Positions 8,524 through 16,893 of a DNA stretch of 64,000 nucleotides are shown in pieces; the stretch's first letter is position 1, and every line of letters begins with the position of its first letter. The DNA lies in contig NZ_CP090446.1 in NCBI RefSeq assembly GCF_021442025.1, positions 3,596,001 to 3,660,000 of the forward strand, given 5' to 3'. This DNA comes from Sphingobacterium sp. SRCM116780 (GTDB lineage Bacteria; Bacteroidota; Bacteroidia; Sphingobacteriales; Sphingobacteriaceae). Under the pieces are notes generated by a model, which made no database searches, was not told the DNA's origin, and was given only the letters and a program-made list of their open reading frames with translations. Both the position numbers and the translations under genes were made by a program.

Positions 8524-9683
8524 TTTTCATTTTCTTTCAGAATGCGCAAAAAGTTTAAGCCCATTATTTTCGCTATATCTTCCTTCTTATAGCCCCTATT
8601 CAACAAAGATTTTGTTAAATTTGGAAGTTTACTGACATCTTCTAATCCTTGAGGGGCAGATTCGATCCCATCATAATCAGAGCCTATGGCTACATGATCA
8701 ATACCGATCTTTTTCACCAAGTAATCGATATGATCTAACAGATGAGACATGGGCACATCGGCCTCATGTTTGTATTCTTTCGTTAGCTCTTCATATTGAC
8801 TGGAAGCAGAAAGCGTATAATCTCCTTTATTTCCAAACTGTTTTCGGTAAAGCTTTTTGACACGTTTTTCATAGTTTTTATCGAGGAATCCCGAGTAAAA
8901 ATTAACGCCAACAACTCCACCATTCTTTTTCAAAGCAACAAGTTGGGCATCTTTCAAATTACGAAAATGAGGGGTTAAATGATAAGCGTTACTATGAGAA
9001 ACCAAAACAGGTTTAGTTGTTGTCTCCATGACATCGTAAAAAGTTTTTTCTCCTGCATGAGACAGATCAACCATCATACCCAATGCATTCATCTTTCTAA
9101 TAATATCTTTTCCTAATGCTGACAAACCTTTTCCTTCATTAGATTTTGTTTTTGATTCTATTGCTGCAGAAGTTACCCAAGGAAGATCATAATTCCATGT
9201 TAAGGTCAAATACCGAGCACCTCGATTATAAAGGACTTCCAAATTAGCAATACTACTCTCAATCATATTTCCACCTTCAATACCAATCACCGCAGCAATT
9301 TTCCCTTGCTTTGTAATCTGATCTATTTCGGCACTATTCTTCGCCAATTGAATTCTTTCAGGATTCTTCGCGAGAACTTTTTCTAAAGCATCTATTTGAT
9401 CATTCGCATGTTGAAAAGCTCCTGTTTTCCATTTCTTATCATCAGACCAGACAGCAAAAACTTGCACATCAACGCCTCCTTCCTTCAATCGAGGTATATC
9501 TGTATGATTAACATCCAGACGATTACTAATATCCTTTCCTTTTAGTATAGAATTAACGATCACATCATTATGCCCATCAACAACTTTCAGTTCTCGATGG
9601 AGTGATTTATACTCTTGTGCCTTGGTCATCCCTATTCCAGATAATAATATGATTATTCCGAATGTTAAAACATCTTTTCCCAT
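8520..9683 (-). CDS. Membrane dipeptidase, M19 family (exported)
   Basis: A 387-aa zinc dipeptidase of the renal dipeptidase family, expected to cut dipeptides, possibly with a D-residue, in the periplasm. A signal peptide occupies residues 1-22 (IIILLSGIGMTKAQ). The first metal site DGHND (H38, D40), the bridging glutamate in IGIEGGNMI, the VDLSHAGEKTF and VSHSNAYHL histidines and the GSDYDGIES C-terminal motif are all visible. It begins only 5 nt after the stop of the serine hydrolase gene upstream, so the two form an operon and may handle the same peptide pool, for instance peptidoglycan fragments. Confidence 0.92.
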   Translation of the reverse strand: MGKDVLTFGIIILLSGIGMTKAQEYKSLHRELKVVDGHNDVIVNSILKGKDISNRLDVNHTDIPRLKEGGVDVQVFAVWSDDKKWKTGAFQHANDQIDALEKVLAKNPERIQLAKNSAEIDQITKQGKIAAVIGIEGGNMIESSIANLEVLYNRGARYLTLTWNYDLPWVTSAAIESKTKSNEGKGLSALGKDIIRKMNALGMMVDLSHAGEKTFYDVMETTTKPVLVSHSNAYHLTPHFRNLKDAQLVALKKNGGVVGVNFYSGFLDKNYEKRVKKLYRKQFGNKGDYTLSASSQYEELTKEYKHEADVPMSHLLDHIDYLVKKIGIDHVAIGSDYDGIESAPQGLEDVSKLPNLTKSLLNRGYKKEDIAKIMGLNFLRILKENEN

Positions 9684-9688
9684 TATCG

Positions 9689-11458
9689 CTATTTTTTACT
9701 TTCCGCTATCGTCTCGTAAATTGCATCCTGAATGCGACTACGGATATTCAGATCCAACAGCTTTGTGGATACTTGGGGATGAACACGATTCGACAAAAAG
9801 ATATATACCAATTGATTTTGCGGATCAATCCAAATGCATGTACCCGTATAACCTGTGTGTCCAAAAACAGAGGAGTTCGCTAATTTTGAAGGATACTCTT
9901 TTTTAAGATCAGAGTCCCAGCGATCAAAACCTAAACCTCTACGACTGATCGTCGATTGTCTTGAAGTGAACTTGTCTACGGTTTCACTTTTAAAAAACCG
10001 TTCTCCCCCATACTCTCCTCTATTTAACAGTAATTGTCCATAAATGGCTAAATCATTCGCGCTAGCAAATAACCCGGCATGACCCGCAACCCCTCCTGCC
10101 ATCGCAGCTCCCTGATCATGTACATAACCTTGCAGTAAGACTTTTCGAAATGAGGTATCGTTTTCCGTTGGGATAATCATTTCTTTAGCAAAACGTTCTC
10201 GAGGATTGTATCCTGCTGTTTTCATTCCTAATGGACGATAGAAATTTTCTTGCACATAATCTTGCATAGGTTCTCCAGTCTGATGTTCGGCGACCTCTTT
10301 CATCACATACATGCTGATATCACTATACACATAATTTCCAATGGGTTTTACCTCTGATTTTAACATCTCAGGCCACATGACATCTCGATAATAGTGATTA
10401 ACCAAATAAGCGCTATCGGCTACTTTTACGTTATGTGTTGACGAATAGTAACGCTGTACATCTCCTGGTTTTAAATATTTATAAAATGGAATAAAAGGTG
10501 TAAATCCGGCCTCATGTAACATCACACTGCGCAACGGAATATCTTTTTTATTCGTTGATTTTGCTAACCAAAGATATGCCCCAATCGGTTTATTGAGATC
10601 AACGATTCCTTGTTCTGTCAATCGCATAATAACAGGAGTCGTACCCACTATTTTACTGACTGAAGCCATATCAAAAATATTATTAATTGTTGTCGGTACC
10701 TTTTTTGCGTACGTATGGTAACCATAACCCTTTTCGAAGATTACTTGACCATTTTTGACAACCATCACTACTGCACCTGGAGTTGCCTCCTTTGCAATTG
10801 CTTCTTCAGCGATGGCGTCAATACGTTTTGTTAATTTCTCAATATTAATATCAGCGTTCTTACCTTGGCTATATTGAATGCGGGTTTGGTTCGTGACCTC
10901 CCCCATGCCTTTTATATAACTATTGGAATACGTTTTTGTAAGTTTATTAACTGCTGAAAGTCCTCCAAAAATAGTCATCGCTGCATTTTTCTGCGTTTCA
11001 ATAGTAGCATGCTCATTCCATAAGACAGGACTTTTCAATCCATCCAAAAGTGACAGTGCTTCTCCTTTCCCAAAAATTGCTAGAATGACCTTTTTATTAT
11101 TCAACATCGCTTGTTGCAGTTGCGTAACAAATCCAGCGGTCAGCTCTTCAGACTTCATCGCTACAATAACGACATTACTATACTTGATGTGTTCATCAAA
11201 ATTGTCAAAACCAGCATAATTAACAGATCCATAACGCGATAACTGTTCCTTAAAAGCACCAAACAAACTTGAGTCCTGCATAGAAACCGTTATTGTATAC
11301 TGATCCAATTTTCCTAATGGAAGTTGTCCATCGACATTATTGAAAAGAACTGTCTCATTTTTAATCGCCGATTTGTATTGCGCTTTTAATGGGGTTATTG
11401 TTAATGAACTTATTGCGAAAAGCCCAACTATTAAAAATTTTATTTTACTTTTTATCAT
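9689..11458 (-). CDS. Serine hydrolase (beta-lactamase/class C fold) with remnant GH3 C-terminal-like domain
   Basis: An exported ~589-aa penicillin-binding-protein-like hydrolase. The ATG at 11458 gives a signal peptide MIKSKIKFLIVGLFAISSL; the frame is open upstream to 11518 but that extension is not signal-like. Residues ~25-180 (from ETVLFNNVDGQLPLGKLDQY to GLSAVNKLTKTY) resemble the C-terminal alpha/beta domain of family 3 glycoside hydrolases. The rest is a beta-lactamase fold with SVSK (S266, K269), the YSD triad member and HTG (FGHTGYTG). Related Bacteroidetes proteins of ~950-1000 aa carry a GH3 TIM barrel in front; that barrel is missing here. Upstream of and co-transcribed with the dipeptidase. 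Confidence 0.82.
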   Translation of the reverse strand: MIKSKIKFLIVGLFAISSLTITPLKAQYKSAIKNETVLFNNVDGQLPLGKLDQYTITVSMQDSSLFGAFKEQLSRYGSVNYAGFDNFDEHIKYSNVVIVAMKSEELTAGFVTQLQQAMLNNKKVILAIFGKGEALSLLDGLKSPVLWNEHATIETQKNAAMTIFGGLSAVNKLTKTYSNSYIKGMGEVTNQTRIQYSQGKNADINIEKLTKRIDAIAEEAIAKEATPGAVVMVVKNGQVIFEKGYGYHTYAKKVPTTINNIFDMASVSKIVGTTPVIMRLTEQGIVDLNKPIGAYLWLAKSTNKKDIPLRSVMLHEAGFTPFIPFYKYLKPGDVQRYYSSTHNVKVADSAYLVNHYYRDVMWPEMLKSEVKPIGNYVYSDISMYVMKEVAEHQTGEPMQDYVQENFYRPLGMKTAGYNPRERFAKEMIIPTENDTSFRKVLLQGYVHDQGAAMAGGVAGHAGLFASANDLAIYGQLLLNRGEYGGERFFKSETVDKFTSRQSTISRRGLGFDRWDSDLKKEYPSKLANSSVFGHTGYTGTCIWIDPQNQLVYIFLSNRVHPQVSTKLLDLNIRSRIQDAIYETIAESKK

Positions 11459-11550
11459 GTGTTTTAGAATAGGTCTACTAAGTAAATGTACAAATAAAAG
11501 ATATATAATCATGCACAAAAACGCATCAGTAATATTACATTTAATAATCC

Positions 11551-11558
11551 TATATTTG
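11551..11558 (+). promoter_or_regulatory. -7 promoter box (TATATTTG) four nucleotides before xseA
   Basis: TATATTTG matches TAnnTTTG exactly. Only GTTT separates it from the xseA ATG at 11563, so the start of transcription should fall on or next to the start codon, implying a leaderless message. Confidence 0.5.
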
Positions 11559-11562
11559 GTTT

Positions 11563-12831
11563 ATGCCCGAAGTTTTAGAAAATAGAACAATTTTTTCATT
11601 ACTGGAAGTAACACGTAGCATTCAAAAAACTATTGCTGAGCGTTATAAAAACTTGTATTGGATCAAAGCTGAGATGAATAAATTGAATCATTATTCTCAT
11701 TCAGGACATTGTTATCCAGAATTGGTCGAAAAAAAAGAGGGCAAAATAGTCGCTGAAATTCGATCTATTCTCTGGAAAGCAGACTATCAAAGAATCAATA
11801 ATCATTTTCTAAAAATTGCTCAGGAACCTCTTAGAGAAGGAATTACCATGCTTTTCCAAGCAAGTATCTCTTACGACCCTATGTATGGCCTGAGTTTAAG
11901 AATTGTCGATATAGATCCTACTTTTACTTTAGGGGAACTTGAAAAAGAGAAATTACAAAGTATCCATGCGCTGAAGGAAGAAGGGGTTTTTGATGCAAAT
12001 AAAAGCCTTCCCTTTCCGACATTACCGAAGCGATTGGCCATTATCTCGGTTGAAACAAGTAAAGGATTATCCGATTTTTATAAAATCATCAATCAAAATC
12101 CTTGGGGATATAAGATCGAACATACACTTTATCCAGCCTTATTACAAGGAGATAAATCTGTTCCCTCTATTATCAAACAGTTGTCCGTTATTGCAGAAAG
12201 ATGCTCATCTTACGATGCGGTTGCTATTATCCGCGGCGGAGGTGGAGAGGTTGGTTTGTCAAGCTATAACAATTATTTATTAGCCAAAGCAATCGCTATA
12301 TTTCCTTTACCTGTGCTAACTGGTATTGGGCATTCTACCAATCTAACCGTGAGTGAAATGGTCGCGTATAAAAATGCCATCACGCCAAGTGAATTAGCCG
12401 ATTTCTTAATTCAGAAATTTCATAATTTCGCCATCCCTTTGGATCAGTTAACAAATAGGATCTTACAACAGAGCCAAGTAATTTTCAAAACGGAAAATGA
12501 AAAATTAAAATCCTTCACTTCGGAAATTAAATGGTCTTCCCAGCAAGCTATTCAACAGGCAAAAGTTGAACTATCTGCTTTTGAAAAAGATTTAAAAATG
12601 AACCTCTCTTATATCTTTCGTCAACAACAGACCTCACTGGACCATATTGAAAAATTGATTCAACTTGCAGATCCTATTCAACTGTTGAAAAAAGGGTTTT
12701 CGATGACTAAAGTAAATGGAGAATTACTTGTCTCGATCCATCAGATAAAAGAAGATGATATAATAACAACCCAGGTCTGGGATGGAGAAATTATTAGTAT
12801 TGCGCAAAAAATAACTAACAATGGAAAATAA
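11563..12831 (+). CDS. xseA: Exodeoxyribonuclease VII large subunit
   Basis: A 422-aa catalytic subunit of the nuclease that degrades single-stranded DNA to acid-soluble fragments. The N-terminal OB-fold spans about 10-110 (FSLLEVTRSIQKTI, then LYWIKAEMNKLNHYSHSGHC), and the catalytic domain has the conserved AIISVETSKGLSDFY, IIRGGGGEVGLSSYN and TGIGHSTNLTVSEMVA stretches. A C-terminal coiled-coil of ~110 residues is expected to bind XseB. It overlaps xseB by 11 nt, giving a two-gene operon. Divergent from the serine hydrolase operon. Confidence 0.95.
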   Translation: MPEVLENRTIFSLLEVTRSIQKTIAERYKNLYWIKAEMNKLNHYSHSGHCYPELVEKKEGKIVAEIRSILWKADYQRINNHFLKIAQEPLREGITMLFQASISYDPMYGLSLRIVDIDPTFTLGELEKEKLQSIHALKEEGVFDANKSLPFPTLPKRLAIISVETSKGLSDFYKIINQNPWGYKIEHTLYPALLQGDKSVPSIIKQLSVIAERCSSYDAVAIIRGGGGEVGLSSYNNYLLAKAIAIFPLPVLTGIGHSTNLTVSEMVAYKNAITPSELADFLIQKFHNFAIPLDQLTNRILQQSQVIFKTENEKLKSFTSEIKWSSQQAIQQAKVELSAFEKDLKMNLSYIFRQQQTSLDHIEKLIQLADPIQLLKKGFSMTKVNGELLVSIHQIKEDDIITTQVWDGEIISIAQKITNNGK

Positions 12832-13036
12832 TTATACCTATACAGAAGCTTTTCGAGAATTAGAACAAATCGTTCAAGATATTGAGTCTGGAAACACAAA
12901 TATTGATATCCTTACAGAGAAGATTAAAAGAGCCTCTCTTTTAATTCAAATATGCAGAGCTCAACTTACTTCTACAGAAGAGGAGGTCAATCAATTATTA
13001 CAAAATCTAGCACCAATACAACCGGAAGAAGAATAG
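12821..13036 (+). CDS. xseB: Exodeoxyribonuclease VII small subunit
   Basis: A 71-aa helical protein that binds the C-terminal coiled-coil of XseA. YTEAFRELEQIVQDIESGN, then KIKRASLLIQICRAQLTSTEEEV is the standard two-helix pattern. Its start lies inside the end of xseA (11-nt overlap), consistent with coupled translation. Confidence 0.92.
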   Translation: MENNYTYTEAFRELEQIVQDIESGNTNIDILTEKIKRASLLIQICRAQLTSTEEEVNQLLQNLAPIQPEEE

Positions 13037-13266
13037 TTCATCACATTCAACAAATAAGAATTTGTCTTTGTTTTTATGTCACAGGCAATAGCGCTACATA
13101 GCATACCGCTTATTACCATCAAAATATACTTAAGAGACTGTTTGTGTACTCAAGCTCTTTAATGAGATAAATAACGAACTGGTGATTGGATAGAAACTAA
13201 TAAAAACTTGTTGTGTTAAGAAGAAATTTATAAAGGGCAGGCTATACTTAACTCTTAGTCTGAAAC

Positions 13267-13300
13267 ATAAAAAGTTAGTTTTCGCAAACTAACTTTTTAT
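13267..13300. terminator. Bidirectional terminator between xseB and pirin gene
   Basis: A 15-bp perfect stem (13267-13281 with 13286-13300) closes a TCGC loop. Both arms have A/T-rich outer ends, so it serves the pirin gene (minus) and anything reading through from xseB (plus). The 230 nt between xseB and the hairpin show nothing else. Confidence 0.82.
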
Positions 13301-13315
13301 AAAATATAATATCTT

Positions 13316-14029
13316 TTAAAACATAGGGACTTCAATCAAAAGAATCTTTGCATCTTGAGTTGCTTCAATAGCAATTTCATCAATTTCATAAACACCAATA
13401 GCATCTCGACGTTTTAGTGTCTCACCAGCAATATTAATTTCACCTTCAAGCAAGAAAACGTACACGCCCTTACCTTCTCCATGCAATTGGTAGTTGATCG
13501 TTTTATGCTCTTCCAAATCAGCAAGATTAAAATAAGCATCTTGTTGGATCAATACCGCATCAGTATCTTCTTTTTTAGGAGAAACTATCGTTGCGAATTT
13601 ATTCTTGCGGTCTAATGCCAAATATGATTTTTGATCATAGCTAGGGGTGAGTTGTCTTTCATTTGGAACTATCCAAATCTGTAGAAACTTAACTGGGTTT
13701 TCTTTACTTCCATTGAATTCGGAATGTTGAACCCCAGTTCCTGCAGACATAATTTGTACATCTCCAGTTTCGATAGCCTTACTGGTCCCCATACTATCTT
13801 GATGCTCCAACACACCTTCCAAAGGTATACTAACAATCTCCATGTTATCATGCGGATGTCGACCAAAACCATTTCCTGCCTCGACGAAATCATCATTCAA
13901 AACACGTAAAGCTCCAAAGTTGATTTTTTTCGGATCATGGTATTGTCCAAAACTGAATGAGTGTGCACTTTTCAACCATCCAAAGTCAACGTGTCCACGA
14001 TTTTCTGCTTTATGAATTATCTTTTGCAT
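13316..14029 (-). CDS. Pirin-family protein (YhhW-type bicupin)
   Basis: A 237-aa bicupin of the pirin family; some members oxidise quercetin, but the physiological substrate is unknown. The N-terminal cupin keeps all four metal ligands, H58 and H60 in FGRHPHDNMEI and H102 and E104 in GVQHSEFNGS. Length matches E. coli YhhW (231 aa). Transcribed alone, with a terminator directly after its stop. No regulator is next to it. Confidence 0.92.
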   Translation of the reverse strand: MQKIIHKAENRGHVDFGWLKSAHSFSFGQYHDPKKINFGALRVLNDDFVEAGNGFGRHPHDNMEIVSIPLEGVLEHQDSMGTSKAIETGDVQIMSAGTGVQHSEFNGSKENPVKFLQIWIVPNERQLTPSYDQKSYLALDRKNKFATIVSPKKEDTDAVLIQQDAYFNLADLEEHKTINYQLHGEGKGVYVFLLEGEINIAGETLKRRDAIGVYEIDEIAIEATQDAKILLIEVPMF

Positions 14030-14177
14030 CTATTTATATTTTATAGTACATGTTTGAACATTCAATATGTATACCAATCTTAAAATCAGATAAAAAAACT
14101 CAGAAAGCATGACATAATGACAAAAAATAGTTCTAAATTTAATTTAAAACTATTTGCTAACCTGTTAATTAGCCCAT

Positions 14178-14918
14178 TTATTTCAATTTATGAGGAGCTA
14201 CCGCCTGGATCAACGCTCTAGCTAAAACACGATTAGGATCAATTAAGGTCATACCATTGTGATCACTTTCTGGAATGGCTAGCGGTAATTCTGTACATGC
14301 CAATACAACAACTTCTGCTCCCTCTTTTTTTAACTCATCCATAGCAGCATGCAAATCCAGACGAGCCTTATTTGTTATAGGCAACGATTGTCCCTTAATG
14401 CCATATTCAGGATCATAAATAGCAGCATAAACACGTTCTTGCCATTCATCAGAAGATTCAACCACTTCAAAACCTTCTTTTAATAGCAGATCTCGATATA
14501 GTCCTTCATTCCGAACGCCAAAATCAGACAAAATACCAACTTTTGAATTTGGAAACGATCTTTTAATAAAAGAAACGGTTTCTTTTATTAAGTTTAAAAT
14601 TTTGATCTTTTGGTTCGTCCGAATCAATTCCTGTTCAAAAACAGAAAAAATAGGTTCTGCATGTGCTGTGTTACAGGGAATCGCGGCAACCGTCGCTCCT
14701 GCTGCTTCCAATTGTCGTGCTACTTGAGCCAATGCCAAAGCTGGGTTAACAGTTGAATTTCCCAATAAATATTGGGTACGTCCACCAATCAGATTGGGAA
14801 AGGAAAATAACAAAACAGGCAAATGTTCCTGATCTGTCGCAGCAACTGTTTCTGTAATAATCTTTTTATAAATATCCAATCCTGCTCGAGGACTAACTCC
14901 ACCAATAATACCTATCAT
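14178..14918 (-). CDS. Aspartate/glutamate racemase family protein
   Basis: A 246-aa cofactor-independent racemase, expected to interconvert D- and L- forms of an acidic or other amino acid using two cysteines. Both are present: C82 in IPCNTAH and C208 in LACTELP. The N-terminus IGIIGGVSPRAGLDIYKKI is typical of the EcL-DER/aspartate racemase branch, not of MurI. Single gene. Substrate remains open; aspartate or broad-specificity racemase are both possible. Confidence 0.88.
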   Translation of the reverse strand: MIGIIGGVSPRAGLDIYKKIITETVAATDQEHLPVLLFSFPNLIGGRTQYLLGNSTVNPALALAQVARQLEAAGATVAAIPCNTAHAEPIFSVFEQELIRTNQKIKILNLIKETVSFIKRSFPNSKVGILSDFGVRNEGLYRDLLLKEGFEVVESSDEWQERVYAAIYDPEYGIKGQSLPITNKARLDLHAAMDELKKEGAEVVVLACTELPLAIPESDHNGMTLIDPNRVLARALIQAVAPHKLK

Positions 14919-15366
14919 AATATTCTCCTTTCTAATCTAATTATACTTGCTCAACCACTATTGATTATTGTCTAAAATAATTTATTAAATGTGTCTCTGT
15001 ATCCATTACCTGATCTGAATGATTAAACGAATACTTTTCCAGATTTTGGAAAAATGATAAGAAAAGCGCTAGATCCAAGATTTAACTAATGAAGTACTAA
15101 GCAATACTCTTTTTTCTTTCTTAGGATACGCAAACCAAGTGCCAAAGGAATGATAGATTCAAGAATGAGATTTGTCCATAGAGGTGATTACTACCCAAGT
15201 ATACACAAGAAAATAGTAATTTGAAAAGTCTTTTAAAACGAATTGTAAACCAAATTACGCGAATTGTAAATGACTTTTGTACTTAAATTGTGTAAACCTA
15301 TTTTTATTTAAAATTTAAAACTGGCTTTACGCAACTTTTGATAGATCTTCCAAACAGATAGACCAT
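14919..15366. other. Intergenic region before the ankyrin gene
   Basis: 448 nt without a credible coding region. The only structure found is the 9-12-9 direct repeat at 15238-15267. No terminator or TAnnTTTG box near a start was identified. Confidence 0.6.
15238..15267 (-). promoter_or_regulatory. Candidate LytTR-class operator (9-12-9 direct repeat)
   Basis: On the minus strand ACAATTCGC (15259-15267) and ACAATTCGT (15238-15246) are separated by exactly 12 nt. This matches the spacing of ComE/AgrA-type LytTR sites. Two further copies with the same spacing lie at 33418 and 34556. It is 100 nt upstream of the ankyrin gene but faces the other way. The assignment to LytTR is inference. Confidence 0.4.
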
Positions 15367-16359
15367 ATGATTAAATTAATTCCAAAAGCACATAAACAAC
15401 CCTTATTAAGTGCAATTGCAAAAGGAGATTTTGACAGTATAAAAAATATTATTGAACAAAACAAAATTGACATAAACGCTTATGATGATTATTCTTATTC
15501 GCCAATTTTAATGGAAGTTCTTACGCCTTATGGGATAAAGAACGAAGACGATCGTTTAAAAATACTCCGCTACTTTCTTGAGAAGGGAGCTGATCCAAAT
15601 TTGAATTGTAAATCCGGATACAATTGTCTGCATATTGCTGTACAACAAGAAAAGTTAGTGAAGGCATTAGACCTTTTTTTAGATTTTGGTGGAGATGTAA
15701 ATTCCGCAGATAGTAATGGAGGAACTGTTGCCTATTGGGCCATTCAGAGTTTTCCGTGGAGAACAGCGGGTGAACAAAGACAAGTGCATTTAAAGGTTCT
15801 CGAAAAAATATTTATGTTGGGTGCGGATCTTGATCATAAGAACAAATTTGGTGTGACACCAAGAAAATGGTTAGAACGTTCTAGTGAAGATGTACAGCAA
15901 CTTGCTGAAAAATGCGAAAGACTAAAGCCTGTATATAAATCCATCAATACAGATCATCCCGAATTTCCAACAAATTATACATATCCTGATATTGTCAAGC
16001 ATATTCGTAAAAATTTAATTCCATTAAGAGGTGAAGCAGAAACAATAGCAGGAGAAATGCTTCGTGGGTTAGATATTTTACAAGACGAAGCCTATAGAAA
16101 TGGTAATGTGAATTATTCAAAAACACATAAGGCTTTTGCACAATTTATTTTAGATAATCTGGCGGCATCAACAAAGACAAATAGCAACGAAACTGAAAAA
16201 ATAACAAAAGCTGTTAAACAATTGATGAACTCCAAAAGACCCTATTTAGAGGACGACGTTTACAATTATTTGACTGACCAAATATGTCTGTTTCACAAAA
16301 AAGAGAATAATGACGAATCTGAAACTAACACTAAAAAATGGTGGAAGTTTTGGCAATAA
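15367..16359 (+). CDS. Ankyrin-repeat protein with uncharacterised C-terminal domain
   Basis: A 330-aa cytoplasmic protein. Residues ~10-185 hold four or five ankyrin repeats (LLSAIAKGDFDSIKNIIEQN, LRYFLEKGADPNLN, GYNCLHIAVQQEK, LFLDFGGDVNSADSNGG, IFMLGADLDHKNKFGVTPRKW). Residues ~200-315 form an alpha-rich domain (from YTYPDIVKHIRKNLIPLRGE) that I do not recognise, and the chain ends in an aromatic/basic tail KKWWKFWQ. No signal peptide. Ankyrin repeats mediate protein binding; in Bacteroidetes such proteins sometimes act as immunity partners of toxins, but no toxin is seen here. The next gene starts 17 nt after its stop. Confidence 0.85.
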   Translation: MIKLIPKAHKQPLLSAIAKGDFDSIKNIIEQNKIDINAYDDYSYSPILMEVLTPYGIKNEDDRLKILRYFLEKGADPNLNCKSGYNCLHIAVQQEKLVKALDLFLDFGGDVNSADSNGGTVAYWAIQSFPWRTAGEQRQVHLKVLEKIFMLGADLDHKNKFGVTPRKWLERSSEDVQQLAEKCERLKPVYKSINTDHPEFPTNYTYPDIVKHIRKNLIPLRGEAETIAGEMLRGLDILQDEAYRNGNVNYSKTHKAFAQFILDNLAASTKTNSNETEKITKAVKQLMNSKRPYLEDDVYNYLTDQICLFHKKENNDESETNTKKWWKFWQ

Positions 16360-16376
16360 AGCTAGACAAAAAAGAT

Positions 16377-16820
16377 ATGCAATCAATCACAAAAAAAATC
16401 CTTTATGCAGTAGTTCTCGAATCCTTTGGTACGCTGCTTACTTTTTTTGTTCTTTATAGTTTGTTTTTCAATGTTCAAGAAATAATTATGTTTTTGGGTA
16501 TCCTTTGGTTCCCAGGAATAATTGCTGTTATCGCTATGCTTGCAACCGGTTACACATTGGGAGAATTTTTAAGTACATCTCTTAAACCTCGTTATACATT
16601 AACTTCCGGAATTATTATCCTATTTGTACTCTTATTAATAGGTATTGTCGTGGGTGTACTCGCTTTTAATTTAAGTAATGAAGGAGACAAAATAACAAGA
16701 ATGGAAAGCTGGATGGCAGTAATCTTAGTCTTTCTTTTATTTGGAGGTATACCAACACTGATCGTAGGAATAGTATTGGGCAAGAAGCTGAAACCACTCC
16801 ATACAGATAATTTAAAATAG
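16377..16820 (+). CDS. Four-helix membrane protein of unknown function
   Basis: A 147-aa integral membrane protein from the ATG at 16377 (MQSITKKILYAVVLES); an in-frame ATG at 16338 would overlap the ankyrin gene by 22 nt and add a charged stretch that looks less likely. Four hydrophobic segments lie at about 8-30, 34-56, 75-97 and 112-136, with a short charged loop NEGDKITRMES between the third and fourth. No family recognised. Its closeness to the ankyrin gene suggests co-transcription. Confidence 0.72.
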   Translation: MQSITKKILYAVVLESFGTLLTFFVLYSLFFNVQEIIMFLGILWFPGIIAVIAMLATGYTLGEFLSTSLKPRYTLTSGIIILFVLLLIGIVVGVLAFNLSNEGDKITRMESWMAVILVFLLFGGIPTLIVGIVLGKKLKPLHTDNLK

Positions 16821-16893
16821 CTGGTCGTACTAACAATAGCTGGTCGAAAATGATATATTCTTTATTTTAATTCGTATTAAAAATATACTATAA

